A DNA stretch of 64,000 bases from Prauserella isguenensis (GCF_014191605.1 NZ_JACHWU010000003.1:186001-250000); one strand, 5' to 3'; counted from the first letter of the stretch, positions 25,627-34,473 are shown. The notes: generated from the sequence alone by a model not told the origin. Numbers and translations: made by a program.

Positions 25627-27582
25627 TTACTTCTTCTGGTACCGCTCGCGGCGCACCGTGGCCTTGCGGCCCTTGATACTCGTGCCCTTCAGTGCCGTGA
25701 TCACGTCGTCGGCGGCGCCGGAGGGGACGTCGACGAGCGAGAACCGATCGGCGATGTCGATGGCGCCGATGTCCCGGCCCCGCAGCCGCGACTCGCCCGC
25801 GATCGCGCCGACGAGGTCCTGCGGCCGGACCCCCGACGTACGGCCGACACCCACGAACAGTCGGGTCATCCCGGGTCCGACGGCACGGCCGCCCTTCTGC
25901 TTGCCACCGCCGGGCCCGCCCTGGACGCCGTCGCGCTTGCCGCCGCGCTTGCCGTCCGCGGGCGGCCACGCCTTCACCTCGGGAATCTCTTCCTCTTCGG
26001 TGATCGTGCCGCCCGCCTCATGCGCCAGTTTGACCGCCGCGAGCGCGATCTCGACCACGTCGTACTCGTCGGCCAGCGGCTCGACGACCGAGCGGAACCT
26101 GTCGAGGTCCGCGGTGTCCTGGAGCGCCTCGGTCAGCGAGGACCGGGTCTGCTCGAGCCGCTGGGCGCGCAGGTCGGCGATCGTCGGCAGCTTCTTCACG
26201 GCGATCTTGTGCCCGGTGACGCGTTCGATCGTCTTGAGCATGCGGTGCTCGCGCGGCTCGGCGAGCGTGATGGCCGTGCCCTCGCGGCCGGCACGGCCCA
26301 CTCGGCCGATGCGGTGCGTGTACGACTCCGGTGCGCTCGGCACGTTGTAGTTGACGACGTGCGTCAGCTGATCGATGTCCAGTCCCCGCGCGGCGACATC
26401 GGTGGCGACCACCAGGTCGGCACTCGACCCGCGGAGACGTTCCACGACCCGGTCGCGCTGCAACTGGTTCATCCCGCCGTGCAACGGTTCGGCCCGGTAC
26501 CCGCGGCCGTTGAGCGTCTCGGTGAGCGTGTCCACTTCGTCGCGGGTACGGCAGAACACGATCGCCGCGGCGGGCGATTCGACGTCCAGCACCCGGCCCA
26601 GCGCCGCGGGCTTGTGCCCGCGCGGCACGACGTAGGCGGTCTGCGTGATCGGCGACTCGGCACCACCCGCGGTGCGTTCCCTGCCGACGCTGATGTGCGC
26701 CGGCTCGGTGAGGAACCGCTTGACGAGGCCGTTGATGCGTGGCGGCATCGTCGCCGAGAACAGCATCGTCTGCCGCTGCGTGGGCATCTCCGCGAAGATC
26801 GCATCGATGTCCTCGGCGAATCCCATGTCGAGCATCTCGTCGGCCTCGTCGAGCACGGCCATGCTCAGTTCGCCGAGCGACAGCGTGCCCCGCGACAGGT
26901 GGTCCAGCGCCCGCCCCGGGGTCGCGATCACCACGTCGACCCCGCGTTCGAGCGCCTTCAGCTGCCTGCCGATGGGCTGACCGCCGTAGATGGGCAGCAC
27001 GCGCGTGCCGAGTTCGCCGCCGTAGCGGTGCAACGCCTCCGACACCTGCACGGCGAGTTCGCGCGTCGGCGTGAGCACGAGCGCCTTCGGGCCGGCACCC
27101 TTTCCGTGGCCGGTGATGCGCTGCAGGATCGGCAACGCGAACGCCGCCGTCTTGCCCGTACCGGTGGCGGCCTGCCCGACGAGGTCGCGGCCGGCCAGCA
27201 TCGGAGGGATCGCCTCCCGCTGAATCGGGGTCGGCTCCTCGTAGCCAAGCGCCGACAGCGTGCTGAGCAGCTCCGGACGCAGGTCCAGGTCAGCGAACGT
27301 CACGCCCGCCTCGCCCCCGGTCTCGCCGAGGTCGCCGATCGCATCGTCGCTCTCGGCGGGCGTATCGACACTGTCGCTCTCGGCGGGCGTGTCGGCGGTG
27401 TCGGTATCGGCAGGCGTGTCGACGTCGTCCGCCTCGGCGGGAGTGTCGACGTCGGTCGTGTGAACCTCGGTGGTGTCGGTGTCGGTGTCGGCGGTCGCCG
27501 CGTCGGCGACGTCGGTGTGGTCCGGGACCGCCGCGGCGCCGGTGGCGCTATCGATGCTGTCGCCGGAAGCGCTGTCGTTCAC
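25627..27582 (-). CDS. DEAD-box RNA helicase with DbpA-type RNA-binding domain (DeaD/CsdA-like)
   Basis: The 651-residue protein starts with a ~95-residue acidic Asp/Thr-rich leader containing four 9-residue V-D-T-P-A-E-x-D-x repeats (residues 45-80). The helicase core follows: Q motif Y-E-E-P-T-P-I-Q, Walker A A-T-G-T-G-K-T, D-E-A-D box, S-A-T, and H-R-I-G-R-V-G-R-A-G-R. The C-terminus (about 570-651) resembles the DbpA RNA-binding domain. It probably remodels structured RNA during ribosome assembly or cold shock. GTG 27582 is chosen with AAGG nine bases upstream. It may be co-transcribed with the downstream-facing ProA-like gene behind it. Confidence 0.93.
   Translation of the reverse strand: MNDSASGDSIDSATGAAAVPDHTDVADAATADTDTDTTEVHTTDVDTPAEADDVDTPADTDTADTPAESDSVDTPAESDDAIGDLGETGGEAGVTFADLDLRPELLSTLSALGYEEPTPIQREAIPPMLAGRDLVGQAATGTGKTAAFALPILQRITGHGKGAGPKALVLTPTRELAVQVSEALHRYGGELGTRVLPIYGGQPIGRQLKALERGVDVVIATPGRALDHLSRGTLSLGELSMAVLDEADEMLDMGFAEDIDAIFAEMPTQRQTMLFSATMPPRINGLVKRFLTEPAHISVGRERTAGGAESPITQTAYVVPRGHKPAALGRVLDVESPAAAIVFCRTRDEVDTLTETLNGRGYRAEPLHGGMNQLQRDRVVERLRGSSADLVVATDVAARGLDIDQLTHVVNYNVPSAPESYTHRIGRVGRAGREGTAITLAEPREHRMLKTIERVTGHKIAVKKLPTIADLRAQRLEQTRSSLTEALQDTADLDRFRSVVEPLADEYDVVEIALAAVKLAHEAGGTITEEEEIPEVKAWPPADGKRGGKRDGVQGGPGGGKQKGGRAVGPGMTRLFVGVGRTSGVRPQDLVGAIAGESRLRGRDIGAIDIADRFSLVDVPSGAADDVITALKGTSIKGRKATVRRERYQKK
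27343..27450 (-). repeat. Four in-frame 27-base repeats in the helicase leader
   Basis: Residues 45-80 consist of four 9-residue units: VDTPAEADD, VDTPADTDT, ADTPAESDS and VDTPAESDD. The DNA repeats with a 27-base period and codes for a disordered acidic tail ahead of the helicase core. Confidence 0.85.
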
Positions 27583-27684
27583 TGTGGTGGACCTTCCTGA
27601 TCCGGGGAGTGTGCGGCGACGCCACAGCCGTGACATCCCCGACAGAGGTGACCACCTGCCGCCGCAGCGGCGGTGGGAGTGCGT

Positions 27685-28926
27685 TCACCGCGACGCCGGC
27701 AGAACGGCGTACTGGCGGACGTACAGGTCGGTGTAGGTGACCGGACCACGAGGGCCGGGCACGCGGTCCAGGTTGATGCCGGTCTCCGGCACGCCGAGCA
27801 GCTTGAAGCCGTCCAGCAGCCGGGTCGGGGCGTTCCAGAACACGCCGGTGCCCTGATAAGCGTCGAAGAAGGCCTCGGCCGCGGCGGAGTCCTCGGTCGC
27901 GATTCCCGCGGCGAGGCCGGAGGTCTGCTCGTTGGCGATCGTCACGGCTTCGGTGAGCCCGTCGACCGAAGCGACGGTCACCGTGGCCTCGCGGTCCGAG
28001 TCCAGTGACCACTCGTAGCCGATCGCGTGGTCGTGCGGGGGCAGCGACGGGGTCACGTCGCGACCGGCGAGGGCCTCGGAGACGACCGGCCACAGCCGCT
28101 CGTAGACGGCGGAGTGGATCAGCAGCAGGTTGAGCCGGTTGCAGACACCGAGCCGGTCCAGACTGCCACTGACGAGGCCGGCGACCGTATCGGCGTCGGC
28201 CGCCTCGTCCACGTACAGCACGCCACCGCCGTCGGCGTGCGCGAGCGTGCGCACCCCGTGCGTCGCGCCCTCGGCGGCAAGGGCCCGCGTGGTCTCGCCG
28301 CTACCCCGCAGGATGACCAACGGCACCAGGTCCGGCAGTCGGACGAGCGCCGCCGCCGCGTCCCGCTCGGTGCGCGGCACGAGCTGGACGACACCGGCGT
28401 CGATACCGGCCGCGGTGAGGGCGGGCGCGACGACGACCTCGATCAGCCGCTGCGCCGAGCCGAGCGCGGCCGAGCCGGTGCGCAGCACGCCCGCGTTGCG
28501 GGATTTCACGAGCTGCGACGCCACGTCGACCGTGACGTTCGGCCGCGCCTCGTAGTTCGCGCCGATGACGCCGACGGGCCTGCGCCGCTCGACGAGCGTC
28601 AGCCCGCCGTCGAGCGCGGACACGTCGACCGAGCGCTCCTGGTGCGGGGCGCCGGCGAGCAGCCGGAGCTGGTCGGCCATCCCGGTCAGGCGATCGCCGG
28701 TGACTGTGAGGCGGTCGAGCAGACCTGCGCTCATCCCCTCGGCACGGGACCGGGCGACGTCCTCCTCGTTGGCGGCGAGGATGTCGGCCCGGTGTTCGAC
28801 CAGCCTGTCGGCCATTGCGGTCAGGGCGACGTCGATCGCCTCGTCCGACGCGGTCGCCAGCGACGGCGCCGCGTGCTTGGCCACACGCGCGCACTCCTCG
28901 ACAGCCTTGGCGACCTCGTCCGTCAC
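27685..28926 (-). CDS. proA: Glutamate-5-semialdehyde dehydrogenase (ProA) family protein, divergent
   Basis: The protein has 413 residues, the usual ProA length. Conserved parts include the N-terminal helices (I-L-A-A-N-E-E-D-V), Y-E-A-R-P-N-V-T-V-D, a cofactor-domain R-T-G-S, the catalytic Cys in G-V-C-N-R-L-N, and a late A-I-A-T-E-D segment. Several ProA signatures are altered: the Gly-Gly-Lys loop reads R-G-S-G-E-T-T, C-N-A-x-E-T-L reads C-N-R-L-N-L-L, and the C-terminal A-R-G-P-M-G-L reads P-R-G-P-V-T-Y. It may be a diverged paralogue rather than the proline-synthesis enzyme. No proB is adjacent. GTG 28926 follows GGGGAAGGG. Confidence 0.75.
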   Translation of the reverse strand: MTDEVAKAVEECARVAKHAAPSLATASDEAIDVALTAMADRLVEHRADILAANEEDVARSRAEGMSAGLLDRLTVTGDRLTGMADQLRLLAGAPHQERSVDVSALDGGLTLVERRRPVGVIGANYEARPNVTVDVASQLVKSRNAGVLRTGSAALGSAQRLIEVVVAPALTAAGIDAGVVQLVPRTERDAAAALVRLPDLVPLVILRGSGETTRALAAEGATHGVRTLAHADGGGVLYVDEAADADTVAGLVSGSLDRLGVCNRLNLLLIHSAVYERLWPVVSEALAGRDVTPSLPPHDHAIGYEWSLDSDREATVTVASVDGLTEAVTIANEQTSGLAAGIATEDSAAAEAFFDAYQGTGVFWNAPTRLLDGFKLLGVPETGINLDRVPGPRGPVTYTDLYVRQYAVLPASR

Positions 28927-29066
28927 AGCCAGTGCCCTTCCCCGCTCACGCGGGCGCCGAGCCCGCAGTCGTCCGCACCGCCATCGTTACGGTGTCGACT
29001 CCTCAGTGTGCCTCACGGCGGGTGCGCGCCCACGGCCGGTCCCCGGTCGGTCACCTGCTCAGGGGG

Positions 29067-29792
29067 CTACAGGGGACCACCGAGGGCCGGCTCCACGAGC
29101 AGCATGCCGCCCACGACGGCGCATCCTCCGATCAGGACGCCCAGTACGAGCAACCACAGCGCGGCGGGCAGGCCGGTCAGCCGGGCGAGCTGATCGATGT
29201 CCGAGTCGCGGGCGGCCCCGCGACGGCGTTTGCGCTGCAGTTCGAACAGGGGCCGCACCGCGCCGAGGATCAGGAACCACGTCACGACGTACACGAACAC
29301 GGCCTGAACGCCCGGCGGGGCGAACCACGCCACGGCACCGAGCACGACGGCGGATGCCAGAACCGAGAAGACCCCGTAGGCGTTGCGCACGAGGACCAGC
29401 ACGCCGAGTAACAGCACCGCGGTCACGCCGAGCACCGCCGAGAGCTGCTCGGCCCACACCAGCCACGAGTACAGCAGGCCCAGCAATGCGGGCGCCGGGT
29501 ACCCGGCCAGCGACGTCAGCACCATGCCCGGACCTTCGGACCGTCCGCGCGACACGGTGACGCCCGAGGTGTCCGAATGCAGCCGAATCCCCTGCAGTCG
29601 CCTGCCCACCACGAGCGCCGCGAGCGCGTGACCCGCCTCGTGGACGATCGTCAGTACGTTGCGCGCGAGTCGCCACGGCGTCCCGGAGAGCACCACGATC
29701 AGCGTGGCGACACCGCTGATGAGGATGATGGTGCCCGCCGTGGTGGCATCCAGGTCGAACGCGCGGGTGATGTCGTCGATACGGTCCTGCAC
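29067..29792 (-). CDS. M50-type membrane metallopeptidase
   Basis: The 241-residue protein has the zinc motif H-E-A-G-H near residues 50-54 at the edge of the second hydrophobic segment and about six membrane helices in all. The M50B-like organisation (HExxH in a membrane helix, conserved Gly-rich and Asn/Asp segments later) suggests intramembrane proteolysis; a second zinc ligand could be the N-A-Y-G-V-F segment, but this is not certain. No PDZ domain is present, unlike RseP. Start GTG 29792. Substrate unknown. Confidence 0.82.
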   Translation of the reverse strand: MQDRIDDITRAFDLDATTAGTIILISGVATLIVVLSGTPWRLARNVLTIVHEAGHALAALVVGRRLQGIRLHSDTSGVTVSRGRSEGPGMVLTSLAGYPAPALLGLLYSWLVWAEQLSAVLGVTAVLLLGVLVLVRNAYGVFSVLASAVVLGAVAWFAPPGVQAVFVYVVTWFLILGAVRPLFELQRKRRRGAARDSDIDQLARLTGLPAALWLLVLGVLIGGCAVVGGMLLVEPALGGPL

Positions 29793-29821
29793 CGCGCCAG
29801 CTCACCACAGCCACCGTCGGA

Positions 29822-30871
29822 TCACCGTGACACCCCGGGGCGAACACCGCGTAGCAGCGCGGCGAGCCTGATCACGAAGCTCGCCCAGCTCCGGTACGGC
29901 CGCCAACGCTCGACCACGTCGACGAGCGGCTCGTCGTAGAGCTCCTCCGTCGCCGCGGCCAGCACACGGTCGTGCGCCGGGAACACGTCGGGATGCCCGG
30001 CGCCGCGGGCCACGACGAGCTCCGCGGACAACGGCCCGATCCCTGGCAGCTGTCCCACCAGGTCTACCGCCTCGTCCGGCTCCATCGCCCGCAGTGCGGC
30101 CCCGTCGAGCAGGCCGGATTCGGCCGCCTCGGCGACGACCGCCAGCCGTTCGCGCTTGCGGGCCGACAGTCGTGTCGTGGGCGACACGGCCCGCAACTCC
30201 GAGGGCGGAGCAACCACCGCCCGGCTGCTGCCGCCCACGGGGACCACGCGGCCGTACCGGGTGACCAGCCGCGCATACATGGCGACCGCCTGCTCGGTCC
30301 GCAGCCCCTGGCACACCACGGCCCAGCACGCGGCTTCGTACGGTGATCCGAACAGGATCGGCCGGGTGCCGGGACTCGCCCGCCGGAGCCCGTCGAGGAC
30401 CGGATCGCGGCCCGCGACGGCCGCGAACGCCGCACCGTCGCAGTCGAGCGACAACACACGGCGGGTCTGCGCCACCGCCCGCTCCACCTCGGGCTGCGAC
30501 AACTGGGCAGCCGGCGGCGGTGCGTCCCGTGCCCGCGGATCGATGTCCGCGCCGGCGGGACCGCGAGGTGCCGCTCCGACTCGGAACTCCACCATCGCGG
30601 GTGATCGCCGCCGCACGTGAACCCCGACCGCACGCCAATCCGGGACCGGACGCGAATCCCCGACCGCACGCCGACCTCCGTCCAACAGGAACGCCAATCG
30701 CAACTCGCTCCCGCTCCACAGGTCGCGGCCCACCGCAGGCACCACCGCGTGTGCGACGCTCCCCGACGTGCGGAGGTCGATCTCGTCGCAGGTCGCCGGT
30801 TCGAGTCTCGTCGTCACGGCCTGCACCCGCGTCGCCTCCGCCGTTGCCCGTCTCGCCTCGCCGGTCGTCAT
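29822..30871 (-). CDS. HhH-GPD DNA glycosylase, AlkA-like
   Basis: The protein has 349 residues. The C-terminal half (about 150-345) is a helix-hairpin-helix glycosylase: the hairpin is Q-L-P-G-I-G-P-L-S-A, followed by the catalytic-Asp segment V-F-P-A-H-D, which matches the AlkA arrangement for excising alkylated bases. No Cys cluster for an iron-sulphur site is seen. The N-terminal 130 residues form a separate region similar in place to the AlkA N-terminal beta domain, with an Arg/Pro-rich stretch. ATG 30871 is the likely start. It is probably base-excision repair of 3-methyladenine-type damage. The M50 gene follows 29 bases downstream. Confidence 0.87.
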   Translation of the reverse strand: MTTGEARRATAEATRVQAVTTRLEPATCDEIDLRTSGSVAHAVVPAVGRDLWSGSELRLAFLLDGGRRAVGDSRPVPDWRAVGVHVRRRSPAMVEFRVGAAPRGPAGADIDPRARDAPPPAAQLSQPEVERAVAQTRRVLSLDCDGAAFAAVAGRDPVLDGLRRASPGTRPILFGSPYEAACWAVVCQGLRTEQAVAMYARLVTRYGRVVPVGGSSRAVVAPPSELRAVSPTTRLSARKRERLAVVAEAAESGLLDGAALRAMEPDEAVDLVGQLPGIGPLSAELVVARGAGHPDVFPAHDRVLAAATEELYDEPLVDVVERWRPYRSWASFVIRLAALLRGVRPGVSR

Positions 30872-31092
30872 GCGTCCCCACTTCCCGCCCGGTGTTCCGG
30901 GCTACCTCGCTCCCACAGCGATTCGAACACTAGAGCGACTATCGATACCCCCGAAACCGGTGATCACGCGAAAATCGCGTTCATGCGGGGAAAGTGACAC
31001 GAGTGTCGAATTCTTTTCGCTCGAGCCACCGCGAAGGGCCCACTCGTGCCACCGGACGACGACTCGTGACACACGGCGTCGGGGCGGCGCGT

Positions 31093-31098
31093 TAGTGT
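31093..31098 (+). promoter_or_regulatory. -10 box of leaderless promoter, orn
   Basis: TAGTGT ends six bases before GTG 31105, with no ribosome site. Confidence 0.6.
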
Positions 31099-31104
31099 GA
31101 CCGG

Positions 31105-31707
31105 GTGACCGACCGTCTAGTCTGGATCGACTGCGAAATGACGGGACTCGATCTCGCGACCGACGCGCTGATCGAGATCGCCGTACTCATCACCGACGCC
31201 GACCTCAACGTGCTCGACGACGGCCTCGACCTCGTCATCCACGCCGACGACGAGGCGCTGGCCAACATGCCGGACGTCGTGGCCGAAATGCACGAGAAGT
31301 CGGGACTGACCGACGAGGTGCGCCGCTCGACGATCACGCTCGCCGAGGCCGAGCAGCAGGTACTCGACCACATCAAGCGCTACGTGCCCGACGCCCAGGC
31401 CGCCCCCCTGGCCGGCAATTCGATCGGTACCGACCGTGGCTACATCGCGCGGGATATGCCGGCGCTCGACGCCCATCTGCACTACCGCATGGTGGACGTC
31501 TCATCGGTCAAGGAGCTGGTGCGCCGGTGGTATCCGCGGGTGTACTACGCCAAGCCGGAGAAGGGTCTCGCCCACCGAGCACTGGCCGACATCAAGGAAT
31601 CGATCGCCGAACTGCGGTACTACCGCGCGACGGCGTTCGTGCCCCACCCCGGCCCGACCAGCGACGAAGCACGCGCCGCCGCCGAGAAGACCACCGCCAC
31701 GTCGTGA
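31105..31707 (+). CDS. orn: Oligoribonuclease
   Basis: The 200-residue DEDDh 3'-5' exonuclease clears nano-RNAs and the c-di-GMP product pGpG. Catalytic residues are visible: Asp9 and Glu11 in W-I-D-C-E-M-T-G, an Asp in G-N-S-I-G-T-D-R, and the His/Asp pair in H-R-A-L-A-D-I. Length is typical with a short acidic/Ala-rich tail. GTG 31105 is placed six bases after a -10 box. The gene is followed by tRNA-His, an arrangement I know from other actinobacteria. Confidence 0.97.
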   Translation: MTDRLVWIDCEMTGLDLATDALIEIAVLITDADLNVLDDGLDLVIHADDEALANMPDVVAEMHEKSGLTDEVRRSTITLAEAEQQVLDHIKRYVPDAQAAPLAGNSIGTDRGYIARDMPALDAHLHYRMVDVSSVKELVRRWYPRVYYAKPEKGLAHRALADIKESIAELRYYRATAFVPHPGPTSDEARAAAEKTTATS

Positions 31708-31767
31708 CCGCCCGGCGTCCGGCCCACCCGTGGCGGACCTCCCCGAAACCCGATGGGGACGGTGCGC

Positions 31768-31773
31768 TACGAT
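31768..31773 (+). promoter_or_regulatory. Probable -10 box for tRNA-His
   Basis: TACGAT, about 30 bases upstream of the tRNA 5' end. No clear -35. Confidence 0.45.
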
Positions 31774-31803
31774 GTGTCAGCCGAGGCGCTCAGCGGCTCG
31801 CAT

Positions 31804-31880
31804 GGTGGATGTAGCTCAGCTGGTAGAGCACCTGGTTGTGGTCCAGGAGGTCGCGGGTTCGAGCCCCGTCATTCACCCCA
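31804..31880 (+). tRNA. tRNA-His (anticodon GTG)
   Basis: Full cloverleaf: acceptor GTGGATG/CATTCAC (one G-T pair), D arm GCTC/GAGC, anticodon stem CCTGG/CCAGG with loop TTGTGGT, T stem GCGGG/CCCGT with TTCGAGC loop. The tRNA-His-specific extra G(-1) at 31804 faces C73 at 31877, and CCA is encoded (31878-31880). Confidence 0.98.
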
Positions 31881-31904
31881 CACAACTGCAGTCCATGCGG
31901 TTAC

Positions 31905-31939
31905 AACCCCGGAGGCATCCCCTCCGGGGTTTCTTTTTT
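31905..31939 (+). terminator. Rho-independent terminator after tRNA-His
   Basis: AACCCCGGAGG (31905-31915) and CCTCCGGGGTT (31921-31931) pair perfectly around CATCC, followed by a run of T (31931-31939). It is the most classical terminator in the window. Confidence 0.95.
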
Positions 31940-32053
31940 CCCGCGCACCCCGCGGGACAGCTAGGCAACGCCCACGCCCCACGCGAACCGGCCGCAGCGG
32001 GTCACAGTCGAGCCACGTCACCCGAGCCATGCGCGCACACGGATTGCGGCCAG

Positions 32054-32098
32054 CATTCCGTAAGTCTAGACTTACCGTTCGTGGAGACTTACGGAATG
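32054..32098. promoter_or_regulatory. Triple half-site operator over the ArsR-type promoter
   Basis: GTAAGTCTAGACTTAC (32060-32075) is a perfect 16-base palindrome whose core TAGACT (32067-32072) is the probable -10 box, eight bases before GTG 32081. A further AGACTTACGGAATG (32085-32098) is the exact inverse of 32054-32067. Three AGACTTAC half-sites therefore cover the promoter and start codon, strongly suggesting autorepression. Confidence 0.8.
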
Positions 32099-32434
32099 GA
32101 CGCGTGGGACGCGATCGGCGACCCCACCAGGCGGGCGATCATGGCGTGCCTCGCCGGGAAGGAACTGGCCGTCGGGGAACTCGCCGACGAACTGCCGGTC
32201 AGCAGGCCGGCCGTCTCCCAGCACCTGAAGGTGTTGAAGAACGCCGACCTGGTCGCGGAACGGACCGTGGGCACGAGACGGATCTACCGGCTCAACCCGG
32301 CCGGGGTGGCCGCACTACGGGACCAGCTGGAGACGTTCTGGAGCCGGGCCCTCACCGGCTACCAGGACGTCGCCGAAGACCGGGCCGGCCAGACCACGAA
32401 CAGCAGAGCAGATCGACTCGAGGAGGAAGAATGA
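32081..32434 (+). CDS. ArsR-family winged-helix repressor
   Basis: The 117-residue protein has a winged helix: A-I-G-D-P-T-R-R-A-I-M at the start, then the V-S-R-P-A-V-S-Q-H-L-K-V-L recognition helix (about residues 45-57). The Cys pairs used by metal-sensing ArsR proteins are absent, so it belongs to the SRPBCC-linked type that senses something else. GTG 32081 is preferred because the -10 box predicts a leaderless transcript; ATG 32096 is the alternative. The stop overlaps the next gene by four bases (ATGA). A perfect multi-site operator covers its promoter. Confidence 0.9.
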   Translation: METYGMDAWDAIGDPTRRAIMACLAGKELAVGELADELPVSRPAVSQHLKVLKNADLVAERTVGTRRIYRLNPAGVAALRDQLETFWSRALTGYQDVAEDRAGQTTNSRADRLEEEE

Positions 32435-32904
32435 CGCAGGCGCAGACCTCGGTGGTGCGGCAGCAGATCGTCGTCGAGGCACCCCGCGACACGGCTTTCA
32501 CCACCTTCACCGAGCGGTTCGGCGACTTCAAGCCGAAGGAGCACAACCTGCTCGACTCGCCGATCACCGAGACGGTGTTCGAGCCTCGCGTGGGTGGGCA
32601 CATTTACGACCGCGCCGAGGACGGCAGCGAATGCCGGTGGGCACGGATTCTCGCGTACGAGCCGCCGAGCCGGGTGGTGTTCAGCTGGGACATCGGCCCG
32701 ACCTGGCAGCTGGAGGCGGACCCGGAGAACGCCAGCGAGGTGGAGATCCGGTTCGTGGCCGAGACGCCGGAGCGAACTCGGCTCGAACTGGAGCACCGTC
32801 ACATCGACCGGCACGGCCCGGGCTGGCAGGCCGTCGCGGACGGCGTCGGCGGTGACGGCGGCTGGCCGCTGTATCTGCGGCGGTACGCGGCACTGCTCGG
32901 CTGA
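32431..32904 (+). CDS. SRPBCC / AHSA1-like protein
   Basis: The 157-residue START-like helix-grip protein is of the type named for the activator of Hsp90 ATPase, with the opening V-E-A-P-R-D-T-A-F-T-T-F and the later W-A-R-I-L-A-Y-E-P-P-S-R-V-V-F-S-W strand pair. Such proteins bind hydrophobic ligands in a cavity; the ligand is unknown. ATG 32431 has AGGAGGAAGA directly before it and overlaps the ArsR stop (ATGA). ArsR-AHSA1 pairs are common in actinobacteria, and the SRPBCC protein is likely controlled by its partner. Confidence 0.92.
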   Translation: MTQAQTSVVRQQIVVEAPRDTAFTTFTERFGDFKPKEHNLLDSPITETVFEPRVGGHIYDRAEDGSECRWARILAYEPPSRVVFSWDIGPTWQLEADPENASEVEIRFVAETPERTRLELEHRHIDRHGPGWQAVADGVGGDGGWPLYLRRYAALLG

Positions 32905-32967
32905 GCCCGCGGCCCGGATGGATCCGGGCGAACGGCGACGCGGAATCGGGAGCACTCCGCGTCACGG

Positions 32968-33006
32968 TGGGAACGGGCGCCAGGAGGGCCCCGGCGCCCG
33001 TTCCCA
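32968..33006. terminator. Bidirectional hairpin between AHSA1 and L,D-transpeptidase genes
   Basis: TGGGAACGGGCGCC (32968-32981) pairs with GGCGCCCGTTCCCA (32993-33006), loop 11 bases. Confidence 0.8.
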
Positions 33007-33051
33007 TCCCCGCAGGGCGACAGACCCTCGGTGCGGCGCGCCGTCGGAGCG

Positions 33052-34254
33052 TCAGGCTTCCTCCGAGGTCCACTCGTCCCACGACAGCTGCCACACGCTC
33101 CAGCCGTCGGTCCAGTCAAGAGGTTGCCCGCCGGAGTTACGCACCGTGATGACGTCTCCCGGCTTCGAGTTCTTCATCAACCACGCGGCGTCGTCGGTGG
33201 CCAGGTTGATGCAGCCGTGACTGGTGTGGGTGTTGCCCTGGTAGCCCACCGACCACGGTGCCGAGTGGTAGAAGATTCCCGAGTACGACATCCGCGAGGC
33301 GTAATCGACCGTCAACCGGTAGCCGTCGCTGCTGTCGGTCGGCACCCCGTAGGTGCTGGAGTCCATCGTGTAGCCGTGGTGCTCGCTCATCACCGTGTAC
33401 GCGCCGTTCGGTGTGGGTGACGAGGGCTTACCCATCGAGATCGGCATCCGCCTGACGCGCTCGTCGTCCACGAACACGGACATGTGGTGCGACTCGCCGT
33501 CCACGATCGCCGTGACCTTCCGTCCGATCTCCAGCGATACCTTCCGGTCCTGGGCTCCGTACAGCCCGCCGCCGAGCGGCTTGCCGTAGATGGACGCGTC
33601 CACGGTGATCTTCGTGCCGGGTTCCCAGTAGTCCTTCGGCCGCCACAGGACCTCGGAGTCGCTGCGCCAGCGGAACGCACCCTCGGTGTCGTTGTCGGTG
33701 CGCACGCGCAACGCCTTCTCCGCCAGCTCGCGGTCGGGTACGTCGGTGCTGAACGTGAACATCAGCGGCATGCCCACGCCGACCTTCTGCCCGTCCTGCA
33801 CGTTGAGCCACACCTCGGCCTGTCCCTGCGGAACGACCGTCGTGAAGGTCGCCTTCTCCGTGACGGTCCGGCCGTCCTCGCTCTCGGCGGTCGCCTTCAA
33901 CGTGTAGGTCTTGCCGTATCCCAGCGCCTCGGACGCCCGCCACGCGGTGTCCTTCAACGTCGTCCCGCCGTCGACGACGGTGCCGTCTTCGCCCACCAGC
34001 GACGCCTCGGTGATCGTGCCGTGCTGCACCGTCGCCGTGAACGCACCCCCGGGCGCGACGTCGCTCGCACCCGGTTCCACGGACAGATCCAGCTGGGCGG
34101 GCTGCGGCGGCCGGGTCGTGTCCGCGGAACCTGCGCCTTCCTCACCCTGCTCCTGCGCCGACGAGCTACACCCTGCAACGAGCGCGCCCCCTACGACCAT
34201 GATCGTTGCCAGTCGAGCCCACCCACCGGGTCCTGCCATCCCCCAACGCCCCAT
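33052..34254 (-). CDS. L,D-transpeptidase lipoprotein with Ig-like domains (LdtMt2-like)
   Basis: The 400-residue protein has a lipoprotein signal (L-V-A-G-C, Cys near residue 29), an acidic Ser/Gly linker, two Ig-like domains (about 50-145 and 150-250), and a YkuD catalytic domain (about 255-380). The catalytic motif S-H-G-C-I-N-L has Cys348, and the upstream H-S-A-P-W-S segment supplies the conserved His/Ser. A Trp-rich C-terminal tail (W-S-V-W-Q-L-S-W) is typical of mycobacterial Ldt enzymes. It makes 3-3 peptidoglycan cross-links outside the membrane. ATG 34254 has GGAAGG six bases upstream. Confidence 0.94.
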   Translation of the reverse strand: MGRWGMAGPGGWARLATIMVVGGALVAGCSSSAQEQGEEGAGSADTTRPPQPAQLDLSVEPGASDVAPGGAFTATVQHGTITEASLVGEDGTVVDGGTTLKDTAWRASEALGYGKTYTLKATAESEDGRTVTEKATFTTVVPQGQAEVWLNVQDGQKVGVGMPLMFTFSTDVPDRELAEKALRVRTDNDTEGAFRWRSDSEVLWRPKDYWEPGTKITVDASIYGKPLGGGLYGAQDRKVSLEIGRKVTAIVDGESHHMSVFVDDERVRRMPISMGKPSSPTPNGAYTVMSEHHGYTMDSSTYGVPTDSSDGYRLTVDYASRMSYSGIFYHSAPWSVGYQGNTHTSHGCINLATDDAAWLMKNSKPGDVITVRNSGGQPLDWTDGWSVWQLSWDEWTSEEA

Positions 34255-34473
34255 CGACAACCTTCCAGTCGACGTTGTCAGTCCTCGCGCGGTCAGTGCT
34301 CGCACGAACGCCGCCAGTCTGCCGGAGCAGTCCCCCGATCGGGGCGGCTTTAATACGAGCGAGACGCGCGAGTACCCCGATTCGTTGTCTCCGACTCCCC
34401 TCGTGCGCGCCTGCCGCGACGTGCGGTGACGCGAAACGGGAGGGGGGCCGTTAGGGACCCTCACGCACCGTGC

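Noticed and set aside
30610-30680. Direct repeats around GACCGCACGCC in the glycosylase gene
   Set aside because: They lie in an Arg/Pro-rich coding stretch and are explained by codon bias.
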